Shown here: in pieces, positions 10,401-24,352 of the stretch
Position numbering within the stretch: the first letter of the stretch is position 1
Layout: each line of letters opens with the position of its first letter
Assembly (NCBI GenBank): GCA_027574665.1
Contig: CM050690.1
Location: forward strand, 41,593,665-41,657,664
Source: Rhynochetos jubatus
Taxonomy: Eukaryota; Chordata; Aves; Eurypygiformes; Rhynochetidae
Direction of reading: 5' to 3'
Length of the DNA stretch: 64,000 nucleotides
Position numbers and translations under genes: made by a program
Notes under the pieces: generated by a model
Told to the model about the DNA's origin: nothing
Seen by the model: only the letters and a program-made list of their open reading frames with translations
The model's database searches: none

Positions 10401-13400
10401 TTCCGTCAGAGTCCCCGCTGAGCCTATGCGAATACCTCTGAAGTCTTTTTTACTAACTGTATAATATTCAGGCTCTCCTGCAGCTTCTTGTTTAATGCAC
10501 CAGTTTATCGTTGCACTGAGTTCTCTGGTGTATTATTCATATTATTCAAATATTATTCAGGTTTTTAGCAAGGATTTTTTTTTTTTTTTTTATTAAACAC
10601 TTTTTTTCCTCAGTCTGTTACTGCTCATCTCTATGCTCAGCTCTTATGGCCATTTATAAAGGTAGTGTGGTTTTGCATTCATGAAGAAAAAAATTTTTCA
10701 CTGTTTTTTCCTTCTAAAGATTTCTTTAAATTTCACAATTCCTCTCTGGCCAGTTGGTGGCTTTCATTTATAGGTTCTTCTGCCTCAGAGGAATTTTCTT
10801 TAAAAAACCAAACAATATCCCTCAAATGGTCCCCTGTATTGTCACAATTATTTGTGAACACTCAGGCCAGGGGAAAAAAAACCCAACTGTTTTGAATAGG
10901 CACAAAGCCAAGAAAAGGTAGACAAAGAAATTTCCAAAAGTAGAGGGATGCACAAAAAATTCCAGATTTTAGGATCATTTATGAAATGTGAATGGACTGA
11001 GTATATTTTTCCATAATCCTGGCTGCCGGATCAGACCTTCATATGAACACAACATCCTTAACCAGAATTTGAGTCCTAGCTGTGCCTTGCATGCTGTGGT
11101 GAGCTGTGACTGTGCTCTGGACTTCTGCACCAAATAGAAATATTAATAGAGGGACTCAGGATGAGTGAAGGAATGACAGGAGGTGTAAGTCATGCAAAAA
11201 CAGACGCACTGAGACTGTCACCTGTTGGACTGTCGTCGTGCTGTGCCTTCTGGGCATGTTGGGCTAGCATCACACAAGGTGGAATGTCCTCTTACCTCTA
11301 CCAAGCTCGCTCTGCTCAGGAGCTGCCAGCAGCAAGAGCTATAGGGTGCTAGCAAGCCCAGACTGGTGTATCATAGGGAGCTTTGACAGTGCCTGCTGTG
11401 GGTGATGTGTTCCTTCAGGCTAGCGCCTTTCAATTTGTGGCCATAAGAAACCCTGGGGGACCTTGGAATTCTTCTGTAGGGACTGTGAAAAGCAATTAAG
11501 GAAAAAACCCTTACTTTCAACAGGTTCCATTCACTGTACAACTCCCACTAGAAAAATTTCAGGGTCCGTAAACTGGCCTTTTTTCCATGATTTCCATGGG
11601 TTCAGTGTTTTCTTAAAATAAAGAGTGGAAAAGGGAAGATAAAGTCAGTGGTACAGAGATGGCCGCCTAGTAACTGGTTTTCCTGTTGCACCGTTAGGTT
11701 TTGAAGGAGATGTGGGAGATCTCTTCCAAGCCTTTTGTAGATTGCTAACACTTTTGTTGGGTTCTGTGAGGTTTCATTCAAGGAACAATGTGAGGAACTG
11801 AATGCCCTGCTGTCATATAAAAAGATAGGTTAATTCCCTTGGCAATTTAATAGCGGTGTAGAGGGTCCCAGGGAGGATGGTGTTAGGGTAAGACAGGAAA
11901 AGAGAAGGTCTTGCCCTTTGCTCAGGGAGGACATTTCCATGGTTGGGCACACCATCCCACTGCGAGACGTCAAAACTCCTTTTTCCCAGGGTTCTGCAGA
12001 CTGGAGTCAGACAGCTGATACATCCAGACTCACAGCTGGCTTCGTAAACAACTCCTGCTGCCAGCCCTGTCCTGGCCTTCCCATGGGCTCACAAGCCTCC
12101 CCTCCAGCATGCTCAGTCGCCCCCCTCCCCTTTCCTGCCTTTACCCTTCTTCATTTACTCAGACCTCTTACTTAATTCTTCCCCACAGTCTCAGCTGGAT
12201 ATTAATCCTGGCAGCAGTTCCTGTATTGCTTCCCTTGTGCCACGTGTCCTCCTTGTCCCTCCTGAGGATGAGAGGTGGCAGGGTTGGATCACTCTGCTGC
12301 AGAGAGGGAGGTGGCATGAAATGGGTGAGCAGCAGCTCTAGGAGGATCCCTTCCCATCTCAGGGAACAGCACATGAAAAAGGGATGTCAGAGCCCCACAG
12401 AGGTACCAAGGGCACCTGCAGAGGTGACAGGCATGCCTTCCCTCTCCTTCACCTCCAATGGCACCACTTCTGCGGAAGAGCAGCTACGCCAGGGTGACAC
12501 AGTGTCCAGAGCCCCTCTCCAGCCCAACTGGAGCTTGGCTGACCTGCTGCCTCAGGAAAGAGCGGGACCTGATGGGCTCTGTTGTCTCAGAATTGCATCT
12601 TCGGATCGAGGTAGGTGTTCTGCCTTGGTTGCACTTAGCTCCATTTTTGAACAGTAATTACTAAAACAAATAAACAAGGGAGGGTCTGTGATAGCTGTAT
12701 TTGAGGCTGCTGGGACCCAGGGTGAGAAATGGTCAAGATGATCATAAGATTGTAGGCAAAAATGATTTAACTACCGCATGTTTGCTCCGGAGGTGTGGAG
12801 AAATACTTTGCAAAGATGTTTGACAAGGAGTGGTAAAGAAAACCCTTCTGAGCGTCCTTGTTAAGCATGGCCAGAGCAATGTGTCCAGAGACCCGAGAGG
12901 GTCTGGAGATCTTGCCTGACAGTATCCAGAGAGAGGAAATTAGGGTGAGCATAGCTTAAGGTGAAATTATGTGTCTGAGTGAACTTGCCTAGCAGGTACA
13001 GTCAAAACGTGGATTGGAAATAAGCTATAAAATAAAGGAAGGAGAATGTTCCAACTTCAGCAGCTTCAGGGATGGATTTGCTCCCTGTTCCCTTGGATGG
13101 GCAGTGCCTCAGGGGCTCAGTGCCATGGGTGGCCACGCTCTCAGCCTGAGTGGAGAGGTGGGAGCTGGGGTCAGAGGCGTGACCCAGGATGGGAATTGTG
13201 CTCTCGGACTGGCACCGTGAGTGGCTGCTGCTGTGTGGAGCACTGAGATAGGTCCCAGCTGCTGTACCACAAAATCTGCAGGAGATTAAAGACAGAAATA
13301 GTAAAAGCAGTCTGTAAGGAGGAGATTAGCCTCTACTCTCTCCCTCCACCCCTGTTTAATGATTCCAAACTTGCATGCTCTGCCCTTGGTCTTGCATGCT

Positions 13401-16400
13401 ACTCTTCAGGCACACTGATGACACCTGAATGGTGTAGCAAAATTTGGGTGGAATAAAACATATGCTTTAAAAAAAAAAAAAAGTCTGACTACTTCCTGAG
13501 GGGCATGGGTCAGCCCACAATCATTATCAATAACTCTTAGTGAAGCACAGGGCAGCTTCTGGAGGTTGGAGAGTTCACTAAATCCCAACAATTTTTAATG
13601 TGGTTTCATAAAAAAAGCACCCATTGAAACCAGTATGATTTCAAGGCTCTGCTCAGAGAGCAACACAGTGAACTTGCTTCCCCGTTGGTCTGTAGGTAAA
13701 ACTTCCGACTTCTGATTTATCTAATGTTTGCTGCTTGTTTTCATATTGATGTAGGATGCAATGACTGGAAAGATCTTTTTGGCTTGCCTTCCCTTCATCC
13801 CCCTTTTTGTCTGGGTACGTGAGAGTACAGAAACAGATAGTTTGGTAGCAAGCTGAAACTTTCAGATTAGTTTGACACCAAATGACACCTGCCTGAGCTG
13901 CAACAAGGACTCGTGTCTTTGGGATTCCTTGGGAAGAGCAGAGCACCTGTAAGCTGTCAGCACACGCCTTGCCGCCAGCCACCCGATCCCCGTCTTCCTC
14001 CACACTGGTCCTCCGGGGGGGGGTCATCAGTCAATGGGGCATGAAAAACTGGAAGCTATGGGCAACTGTGCACTCTGTATATTTATTTTGGTAATGTTAG
14101 GCTAACAAGTGACATGAGATTTTTAAAAGGATTTAATGTATGTCACCAAGGGCGTAACGGAGAGTACTCTCAGCATGGTGTGTTAAATGATGATTCCCAA
14201 CAACCATTTTCAGAATGAAGGCCTGCGAAGAACTGAAAGTTGGAATAGTTAAACTTTAACCTTTCTGTGTCTTGGTTTCTATGTGGTCAAATAGGGTAAC
14301 AGCACTTTGTATGGTCTACTTATTGAGCTTATGGGTTTAACTTAATTAAGCAGGTGACTGCAGAACCCCCAGTCTCCAATGAGGTTCCTAGGTATTCTCA
14401 TTAGTGTAAGTGAGAAGCTATTATTACAAACACAGTTGACAATTTTGGAAGAAGCAGATTTTGTAACCTTCTAACACAGGTTGTGTTCACTTAACTGGAG
14501 TTCAACTCGGGAGTTCAACTCAACTTGCTCTACATGGAAGTCACTCGATTATATTAAGATTTTTGCTGGACCTCAAATCCTCCTAGTGTTTTCTAGCTTG
14601 AATGAAGGGATCAAACCCACTTCCTCTACAAGCAAAGCTTCCTTGCAAGACGGAATCCTTGCAAAGAATGAAAACATTCACTGTTTTGCGTTGACTCCTA
14701 CCACTAGTCTGCTTGTTTTTTACTGAAACGTGTAGAATCATCTAACTTCCCGCAACTTGCCTCTGATTAAGCATTAGGTATGGCCTGGGTTGAAATAAAT
14801 GTAGGGATATGGGATGATGTCATCAACTTAGTAGTTGTAGGAAGAAAGGAAGTATCAATGAATATTCCTGAAAACCAGAGGCTGTAGAAATTACACTCCT
14901 AAAAATGTAGCATTAGATTGCATTTTATTGCTAAAGCTTCCTCTCTGGAGAAGAACTTGGGAAAGAGCAAAGTTGCTCCAGTGAAGACAAGTTTAACTGG
15001 CATCTTTACCAAGCTAGCTTTTACTTAAGAAAAAAAAAAATCCCCTGAAAAGTATATAAGTCCATATATGGATTCCGTACTTAGGGGAAGAGGGCTGAGC
15101 TGCCTCATCAATATAAACAGTGCATTGCCTTCACAGCAGGACACTGGAACCCTTGAACTCCACCCCCAGGAATAATTGGAGAACAGAGTTCCCAGAGTTG
15201 AATGTTTACTTGCAATTTGTTGACATTATATTGATTTACTGTTTTCACCTTTTGTATTAAATTACTTTTTTCTCTTCAGCTATTACAGTGATGTTGATAT
15301 ACTAATAGGCAAAAAAATTCTTCAGCTGGAGGAAATGTTATCAAATTATCTGATGGTTGATGGTCGTTCACACATTTTTGCATGATTGTTATAATTCTGT
15401 TACTGTTTTGATGTTATGCTCAGAATCCTGGTGAAAACCTTCACTCATTTGCCATTCAGTGCTGAAATTATTCTGTAATGAAAAATGTTCTCTAGAGAAT
15501 GGCTTAACTGAAAGTGACCAGAATAAGAAAGCTGGAGAGATGTACACCTGTACAGCAAGGCCGCTCACAAGCAAATGTGAGCCACCTTTAAACTGAAACA
15601 AGTGTCCCACGGAACAGTGTCACACGTTGCAGCTGCAGAGCTGCTCCAAGAACGCAACAGAAGTGATGCAGTGAAGATATGAAATGCTGTCAATAAAGTG
15701 CAGGAATGAGATGCTGGATTATGGCCTGATTTGCCACTTGCAGAGATCAAGGACGGCAGGAGGGAGCACTCATGTTGGTCGTGTCTGGTACTTCTCCATT
15801 GTTTTGTTGTCAAAAACTGCACATGAGGAAACCACCTATTCCACTTAAATGAAACCTGCCTCCTGTCTTGCTGCACCATTTGGTAGCATTTTGTTTCTTT
15901 TAAATTTTTTGGAAAGTGATGCCTTAGGGCTGTTCCATTGTTTATTCATTCCTTTATCTGTCATCATGATTGATACAGTTTATTGCTTGACTGAACATTT
16001 ATCCTCTATAAATGTTTATCAACATCTAAGGGCTGCAGAGAAAAACACAATGTGGCACCAAGTTATGGGATTTCTACCTGAATATGTCTGAAGCTTAAAC
16101 ATTCCTAGGAGAGATGAGACAGAGTTAAGTCGTGCTGTCCTTCGTACACTCCAGTGTTGACTGTATTTGTCTGCTGGGATCAGTTAGGCATGTGTACCGT
16201 ACCTGACCCAGTGAATTCCATATCCTCTAGTTGGTACTTTATTATTCCTGGAAATAATAATTATAATAGGAAAGACTGATCTCAAAGTTTTGAGGGAGAT
16301 GACTCATACCCAAAAGAACAGATTGCAGTTATTTTAACACAAAACTTCATTTGTAACATCTGAAAGGCCAGAATATAACGCAGGCTCGTTTACCCAGCGT

Positions 16401-19400
16401 GGGTCATGTTTATCACTCAACTGCCCCAGATAATGGGAGGTTTCCTAAGTGGTCAAGTGACACACATAGTTTTTGAGAATGCTGTTCTTTCTTTTTGTTC
16501 TGAGGGAAGAGGGATGAGATCTCTTTACCAAAGACAGAACTGGTATCACATCAAACTACACTGTTTTGAAGTCCCAAGTCATGACCTACAGTAAAGGGCC
16601 TATGTTTTTGGACTTAACTGGCAAATTTTAGCAGACTGAGTAAACTATGGATTAGGTATTTAATGAGATTGTGATCTCCTATGCTTTTAGTTATGGTAGG
16701 AAGTACATTTCTGAGAAACAGGTTTAAAAACCGTAAACTCAACATAGTTTGAAGAAATTAAAATGAGGTTGCCTCTTAATCCTGTCCATACTGCTGTGCT
16801 TCCTCTGCCTATATGCTTTCTGTTTATGTGACCAAGAGAAGTTTTTGATCTCTTTCCGAAGGTTTGTTGTGGAAGAGGATTCTCAGCTCACTAGTATATT
16901 TGAGCTGGGGTGAGGGCTAACTTACCAAGTCAATCATCTTTCTAGAAGAGTTAATAAGTATATCTGAAGGATTTGAATAAAACTATAACAAACACAAATT
17001 CACAACTGCTAAATGGAAGTGGATACCTCAGTCAACAGGGCAGAATGGAAAACACAAGCATCATCTGAAAGTTCTTAGAAAGTGGCTTTAGTCACTATTG
17101 AACAAGCAGCTGCCATTCTTCAGTCTGTTCAGCATCTATGTCATTAATTGTGAAGGTATTTGTACAGTGCACATGAGTTCAGAATTTGTTAAGTCATAAT
17201 TACGTGCAGATGATGTGGGCAGAGCCAAGTGCTACCTCATCTCTTGCTATTAGTGTGACTAACTTGAGTTACAACTTCTGTTGCTGTAACAGCATAAATC
17301 TCCTCCTCCTCCCCATTTGCTGTATATTTTATTACCTTAAACAAAAGATATTTACCTTCTGTTTAGTTTTATGCTGACTGAGCTTGCCTTTTGTTCCTAG
17401 AGATCAACTAACTTACCCAGCATGAAACAGTAAGAAATTTTTTTTGACAGTTTTTACAGTCACCTTACAAGCCCCCCCCCCCCCCCCTTTCTTTTTTCTG
17501 ACTTGCGCACTTTCATGAATAATTTTAAGATTTCAATCCTCTCAAGTGGAAATAAAAGAATCTGACTTCTTCTTTTCTCTGATTAATTTGAATACTATGT
17601 TTAAACAAACAAACAAACCAACAAAAACAGAAAAGAGATAAAAAAGGAGGGTGTGTGTGGGGGAATGTTTATATAGTCTCTGATTTCTTGAGGCAGTTGA
17701 AACCCTTTTTTAAACAGCTATGGAACCCAGGCTGCCTGTAAAGAAAGAGACAACTTTGCATATTATCTCATCTCACTTTAGAGGGGAAGTGGAGCTTCTC
17801 TGCTAAAACATGGACAAAAACGGAGAGATGTGACATGACAAAAATGATAGAGTGAAATGAAGGATATTAAGGTAAGTAACATGGCTGGCAGGGCTCAGAA
17901 TAAAGAGAAGCCAGAATACATTATGAACAAAGAAACCCTTCCAGTGAAACAGGGCCATTACCAAATGGAGATAGCACAAGTTTCATAATGATGCTGAAAA
18001 TACTGAATAGTTCCAGAGAATTGTTCCATTAAATGTGTTCCTATTTGGAAAGAAGCGGAATAAAGTCTCTGTGTGTCTTCAGGATGCTGACATCCTTATT
18101 AGTCCTTTGCTGAGGGAGAAGAACACTAACTATTTGCAAAAGCCGGTAACTACAGAACACACAGGGCCGGAAAAGGATTCTCAGAGACTGAAAGGCTATT
18201 TATATCTGCAAATATATTCACTTAATAAGTATTCAGCACTAGCTTCCAAAAGCCTGAACAAGCGTTACGGTATCAGTAGGTAGTTTGGTAGGTTGAAACA
18301 CAACCATTTCATAGAGAGTAATGAGCAGTGAGAAAAAGCCTTGAAAAAAACCCAGCCAAGTTAGTGGTATAAAGCAGCTAATGGCAAAAGGTTCTGGTAA
18401 ATAAAATCATAACAAACAAACCAAGGGACTGGACTACAGCGCATATTAAATACAAGAATTACTGAACATTATAGCAGAGATGGCTTTCAAAAGTTTTAAT
18501 AAATCTATAGAGCAAACTGGTCAGCTTGGGTCCTGAAGGAGTATAGGATAAAGAGGGTGAGTAAGTCCCTTGACCTGAGCTATGAAGGGTAGTGCTATGG
18601 CTTTTAAACGTCTGTGCAATGATAATGAAAGCAACACTGTTGTCCTGTCATAGTTCAAAGGTGAGCTTCTAAAGTAAAAAAGACCTTGGAGTAAGAAAGA
18701 TTTGATACACTTGGAATTCAGGAAAAAACATTGTCATGGGAAATTTATAAAGCTTGGACTGTTTGTTTTATAAAGCATACATGGCAAAAAAATAGTAGGA
18801 TAATGTCTATAAGAAGAAGCTGGGCAATTTAAATAGAAAAAACAGACAGATTTTAAAAACATTAGTGTTACTAATAAGCAGCCAAAAGAGATTGTCGATT
18901 CTTCAGCTCTTGTCTTCAAGTAAAATACAAATCTTCAAGCTGTTCTTCCATCAAATGCAAAAATTATATTCATATCAAAATAGGAATACCTGGACAAAAA
19001 TAACTAAATGTCGTAACTGGAGTTCAAACCTGACTGATGCCATACTGTGTTAATTAGTGCCTTTAGCTGATATCTGTTTGTGGACAAATAGTGCTTGAAT
19101 ACCTTCTGCTATCGTCTTTCCGTGTTACTGCTGAGGACTGACTGATAAGAAAGTACAAAGGAATAGGTAAACATGGTAATGGTAGAAGTGATAGAAGCAG
19201 GAATTATTTGGCGGTTTCCGTACTAGACCATTTAATTCTATGTACAAATAAAATGTTCTCAGTTCTGAAACTAAATGGATTTATGGATATTTAACTCTAC
19301 CTTTCACGTTAAAAATGAACTGTGCACTTCATCTAAGCTTAGTTTTAAAATGTTGATTTTTGTTTGAGAGATTTCCACAGTTTTTATCTTAAACTTTGAT

Positions 19401-19712
19401 CTACTTTTTAAAGTTTGATTGTTCAATGATCTACTGAAAGAATAAAGAAGTATTTCTTGATTTCTATATGGGCTTAATTTTCTATAACGCAAAAATAAAT
19501 AGATCTTTTTCTTTCCCCATTAGACTATTCACACTTCAGGTGAAGTCTTTGTATGTGTATGCTGGAGAGGCACTATGGTTCCTTACAGAGCTTATTAACA
19601 CATTCTCTAGAGGAACTAGATCTGGCTGATCAAAATCACTCCTTGCTGACCTGTAGGTTGTGTCGTTCTTTGCTTTCAACTTTCTTGAAACCAGAATTTC
19701 TCTTTGTGTGTC
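7441..19712. other. Gene-free sequence; no supported coding region
   Basis: About 12 kb of apparently intergenic DNA. No open frame on either strand resembles a protein family, and none shows a convincing exon structure. Points of note are a GC-richer patch at 8,090-8,500, a block with conserved-element character at about 10,130-10,480, a GC-richer open interval with splice-like ends at 12,189-12,610, another GC-richer patch at 13,050-13,250, a tandem GGAGTTCAACTC repeat near 14,498-14,521, and a C16 run at 17,472-17,487. Old, unrecognised mobile-element remnants may be present. Confidence 0.6.
17472..17487 (+). repeat. C16 homopolymer run
   Basis: Sixteen consecutive C followed by a T-rich tract. 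The minus strand carries G16, able in principle to form a G-quadruplex. Length is often unreliable in assemblies at such runs. Confidence 0.85.
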
Positions 19713-20559
19713 TGTATTGGGTTGACCTTGGCTGGCTGCCAGACCCCTACCCAGCTGCTCTCTCACACCCTGTCCTCAGAAGGATGGGGGTGGAGAAAAT
19801 AAGATGAGAAAACTGGTCGATTAAGATGGAGATGGAGAGGTCACTTAAAAATTACCCTCACAAACAAAACATACTTGGCTTACAGAAAATTAATTTGATT
19901 TATTGCCAATTAAAAAGAGAGTTGAATGAGAAACAAAGACAAAAACTAAAATATCTTCCCTCCACCTCCCCCTTTTTCCAAGGCTCAACTTTACTCTTGC
20001 ATTCCCCAGTTCTCTACCTCACACCTTCCTCAGGTGGCACAGGGGAATGGGGATTACGGTCTCTCCATAACAGCTCCTCTCTGCTGCTTCTTCCTCCATA
20101 CACTCTTCCCATGCTCCAGAGTGGGGTCCCTCCACAGGCTGCAGACCTTCAGGGAATAACCATCTCATCCAGCACGGGGTCGTCCATGGGCAGTAGTGTG
20201 GGTATCTGCTCTGGCATGGTCCTCTCCATGGGCTGCCAGGAAATATGGGCTGTAGTGTGGTCTCCTCCAGGGGTTTCTGGAGATTCTTTGCTCCAATGCT
20301 TCCTCCACCTCCTTCTTCTCTGACCTTGGTGTTCATATGGCTGTTTCTCAGACCTTTTTCCTAATTCCTCACTGCATATGCAGTGTTTTTTGCTCATTCT
20401 TAACCTTCTCTCCAGGCTGCCACAAGCTCGGCTGATGGCTTCAGCTGTCCTGTGGTGGGTCTGTTGGAGCCATCTGTGCCTGGCACTGAGCAGCCCCAAA
20501 CTCTGCCACAAAACCCACTCCCGCAGCCGTCACCTACCAACATCCTGACACCCAGTACA
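19713..20559 (-). mobile_element. Solo long terminal repeat, avian ERVL-like type, minus strand
   Basis: The element is about 847 bp with retroviral-style ends: the plus strand starts TGTATTGGGTTGACC and finishes CACCCAGTACA, so both ends are TG...CA and form an imperfect inverted repeat. Flanking 5-mers GTGTC (19708-19712) and GTATC (20560-20564) match at four of five bases, as expected of an aged 5-bp target duplication. On the minus strand, CAATAAATCAAATTAA places AATAAA at 19899-19904 near the end, suiting an LTR poly(A) signal. The C/T-rich body with repeated CTCCA-GGGTC-type blocks resembles a widespread bird LTR I know from general familiarity; the ERVL assignment is from memory and not searched. 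No internal gag or pol is attached, so it is probably a solo LTR. Open frames inside it (for example 20,019-20,511) have no known product. Confidence 0.65.
19899..19904 (-). promoter_or_regulatory. LTR poly(A) signal (AATAAA on the minus strand)
   Basis: TTTATT on the plus strand is AATAAA on the minus strand, positioned about 190 bases before the 3' end of the minus-strand LTR. Confidence 0.45.
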
Positions 20560-23500
20560 GTATCCATGCCATTTCCCCCCATCTCATCTAGTTTAGTTTG
20601 AGATGCTGTGCAGCTGTACGTTGCGCTGCTGCAAGACAGCTACAAGAAAAGTTTTGGTAGCAGCACTTGACGTGACTTTGTGGAACAACCTGTGCCAAGA
20701 TCCTTCTGCTATAGGCAACATCGTTGTTTTTGCTGAAAACGGGTTTCTTTGAATAAAATAATGGAGGAAGTGATGAGCTTCTCAATGACAGTGCTGGGAA
20801 AGGATATAAATTTTGGGAGGGTTATTTTCAATACAGAAAAATATTTGTACTTACTGGATTTGTGTAATATTTTTACCTGGAACTCTCACAAGGTCCAGCT
20901 TGCTTGAGAGATTTGCAAGAATGTCCTTTCCTTTGGGGTACAAATGCTACAAAAATGATGCTTATTTTATAGCTGCCTAGGTTTTATTTCTAGCCGAAGC
21001 CTGAAACGACTGTGCAGAAAGGGGAAAAATGCTGTTAAACAAGTTCTAACTGAACTGCAACATTGCCACGTACTTCATATGCTTAGATTACCTCGTTTAA
21101 CTTAGCCCAGACCTCAATTCAACTCCTGGGGTACTGGCTAACACAAGAACAATGTCCTCATTTGTAACCAGGACTCCCTTCTCATCAGGAGTCTGCAACA
21201 GAGCATGATGGAGCTGGCTGAAGCAAGGGGCTGAGAGCCAGCCTGCGGAAGTGGGATTCCTTCCTTAAGGAATATAAAACAACTCCTATCCTGTAAACTT
21301 CCAAAGCAAGATGAATGACAATTCTCTTTGAAAAGGCTCTAGCTCAGTAATAGCGAGAGAAAATGGCCCAGCAGTTCCTTGAAGTGGAACAGGAGAGACA
21401 GGCATACAACGCTACAGCTGTGCGAGTGAGTTGCTTGGAGGGAAGGGAAGTAGTAAGTCTTGTGACTGATTTATGGTGGAGACGAAGACTACGCAGTGGT
21501 ATGTAAAGCTTATGCGCCAGCTGAACCAATCAGTTGCCACAGACTTTCTGGTCTTCATGAAGCAGATGGGCTCTTTCAAACTTCTAGGGATAAAGGAATA
21601 AATGAACTTTTTTCTCTTTTAAGCTCTCATGGGCAGCACAGTTTCTAATGGCTGCACGTGTTTTATCGTCACAGGGAACGTGAGTAACTGCCGTTCTGTG
21701 TGCAATGAGTTGAAGGCCCACCCAGCCTGCCAGAAGTTGTCACTACATGTTCACACTGTTCCCAGGGATTAGGAAAGAAAAGTGGGAACTGCTGTTCAGT
21801 GTAAACCTAGCAGAGAGTAGCTAAAATCAACGCTTGTTCAAAATGATTTTGACCCTTTGGGATTACACTTACCAGCCATAATAGAAGGTTTGTACATGGT
21901 CACAAGGAGGTGGAAAGGACACACAAAACAAACTCTTAAGGCTAACTGTGCAGGACCGGAATATGATGAAATATGATGAAGTGACTTTGTCCAAAGACTA
22001 GGTATTTCTCCTGCCACACAACAATAATTCTGGAGTGAAGGGAAACACACAGAGGTGTGCTGCAGCCCTATTACAGGAGGCACAGCTGGTGGAAAAACGA
22101 TACAACAAACATACCTTGTTTCTTTGCCATTCTTTGGTATGACTGAATGTTTGACTTCTGCTGGAGTACTGGCAGGTATTTCAGGGTCTGGGGCTCCAGA
22201 GTCAAGGTGTAGATCACTCTGTTAGACCTCCTCTCAGATAACATCCCCAAACATGGCTGCTCATTGAGTCAATTCTCATGTCATGAGATGCTCAGGTCTC
22301 ATGTACTGCATGCTTGAAAAGAAGTAGGAAAAAACAAATGACTTTGTAGATGCATGTTGTATCGAACAATACCAGAATTTTTTTTCCTATCAAGAACACA
22401 GAGAATGTTTCTGTGGAAAGGAAGCTCTGCCTTGTGACTGAGATACAGCCTCAGTATTGAATTTTAGAACAAGTGAAATCCTTTGCTGCTTCTTTCTGGG
22501 CCTTACAGGATTGCACTATTCCATGTGGCAATTCAGTGACACGCTGGGCTTCAGATACAATACTTTGAGAGCTCTCACAGCAGAAGTGAATTCAGATTCA
22601 GGGTAGGAGCTGACTAAAGAAATGTGACATCAGAGATGGGTAAAGTAAGAACAACAGTTTTGCTGGTCGTGGTTTAAGAACACCTTTAGAGCACTGCAGC
22701 ATTATTATGGGATTAGTATCTCTCTGAAAAGCCAGTTTAGCAGGTCACTGCTATGAACTTAGCAAATGCAACATGTAAGATAACAGCATGTATATCTTTC
22801 TGTTTCCTTTTACTGAAAATATTCATGAAGTATCCTGAAGACTTGTGAAATGCTGATACCTATGAAAACAGGGCAATTTTGAACACTCAAGAGGATGATT
22901 TTCCAATGTATTAATGGGATTAAACTAAACCATTGTGTTTGCTCAAACTGTTTGAATGGCACTTGTTCAATCACAGATCTGATTTGCGTATTATTAGTTC
23001 AGGAAACAAAATGCTTTTTGTTTGTGTCAGACCAAGCTTGCCATAGCAAATGTGGCATAAACAGATGCATTAAACCACAGGAACACATAGCAGCCAACAA
23101 ATAAGGGCATGCACTAAACATTTACAGAAAGATTTCTGTTTTAATAAACCACATAGATTGTGCCTTTGTGAACAATGACATAGGAAAAAATTTATGAATG
23201 AGTCTGTGAGATAAAATTACTGTTATACAGTGGTCATTATTATTCTAACATTTATCAAAACTGAGCAGCCAGCAAAACATCTGGCTTTAACAAACATGTC
23301 AGCTGTAGAGGTTTGAGTCTTCCTTTGTCCTATATACACTCATGCTCTTTGTCAATGCCTACTATCAGAGATGTAATAAGCTACTTTTGATTCTACTAAT
23401 ACAGGGAAAAATCCAGGAATATGTTGTTTTGCTTTGTCTGTTTTGTTCAGTTATTTTTTTTCTTTGTTTTCTTCCCTATAAATTCTATTTGGGTTTAAAT

Positions 23501-24352
23501 AGAATAGTTTGGGTCATTATGTTTGTATATACAGAAAATATAAAGTAAACTATGCCTGAAGTCCCTTCTAAGTAGGCTTTTATGGGCTTCTCTCAACAGT
23601 GTGCTTCCCTCATGCTGTAAAAGACATATCATGCAGCTGATACCCTGCCTGTCTCATCTGAATGATCTCATGTGACATTGAAATGAGTTCTACACCTGAG
23701 ATGAGTTTGCAGAGCCTCTTGGGGTAACCCCTAAAGCTGACATACTCATCACTAGTCCAACTGATGTGGCTTGGCACAGCTGGCAGTGCAAGCTCAGTAA
23801 ATGACAGAAACTGAGTGAAGATGGAGATTGAATTTACACCTCATATATCCCATAAAGGGTAATTTCTCAAGGGCAGTGTTTAGGTGAGCAAGTGGAACAG
23901 CATTTGGCAATCGTCCACCTGCTCACCAGTTTATACACCCTGCATTTGGCTGCTTCCCCATGATCATGGGTCGGTGTGGAAGCGTTTATTTTTCCCGAGA
24001 TATGGGAGTGAGTTAAGGTAGTAGGTCCTTCCCTTCCCACTTCTCCGAGACACACGTCTTTAACTTCTCAAAGGTAGGCTGGTTTTGCTCAGACTCAACA
24101 GTTTACACGGAGACCATTAAATCAGAGGTGGCAACAAAGAAACTGGGAAGAGGAATAGAGATGCCTACAAAAAGTACACATCACAAAATTATCCAGCAAG
24201 CAGAAATGCCCAGTGATCATGTTGTGGTGAAAGGGACGAAGTTATCTGTAGAAAGGTCAATTAAAATTTGCAATTGCAATTGCATAGTGCTATTTTAAAG
24301 TTGTTTCCTCCTGAACCTAGTGACCTAACCCAAGGAATCACCATGTTATTAC

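Noticed and set aside
12109-12657. 182-codon open frame as a protein gene
   Set aside because: Ser/Leu/Pro-rich with no domain, in a GC-richer patch. Kept only as a possible spliced exon, not as a coding gene.
19826-20511. Open frames of 120-165 codons on both strands
   Set aside because: They lie entirely inside the LTR and reflect its C/T-rich composition.
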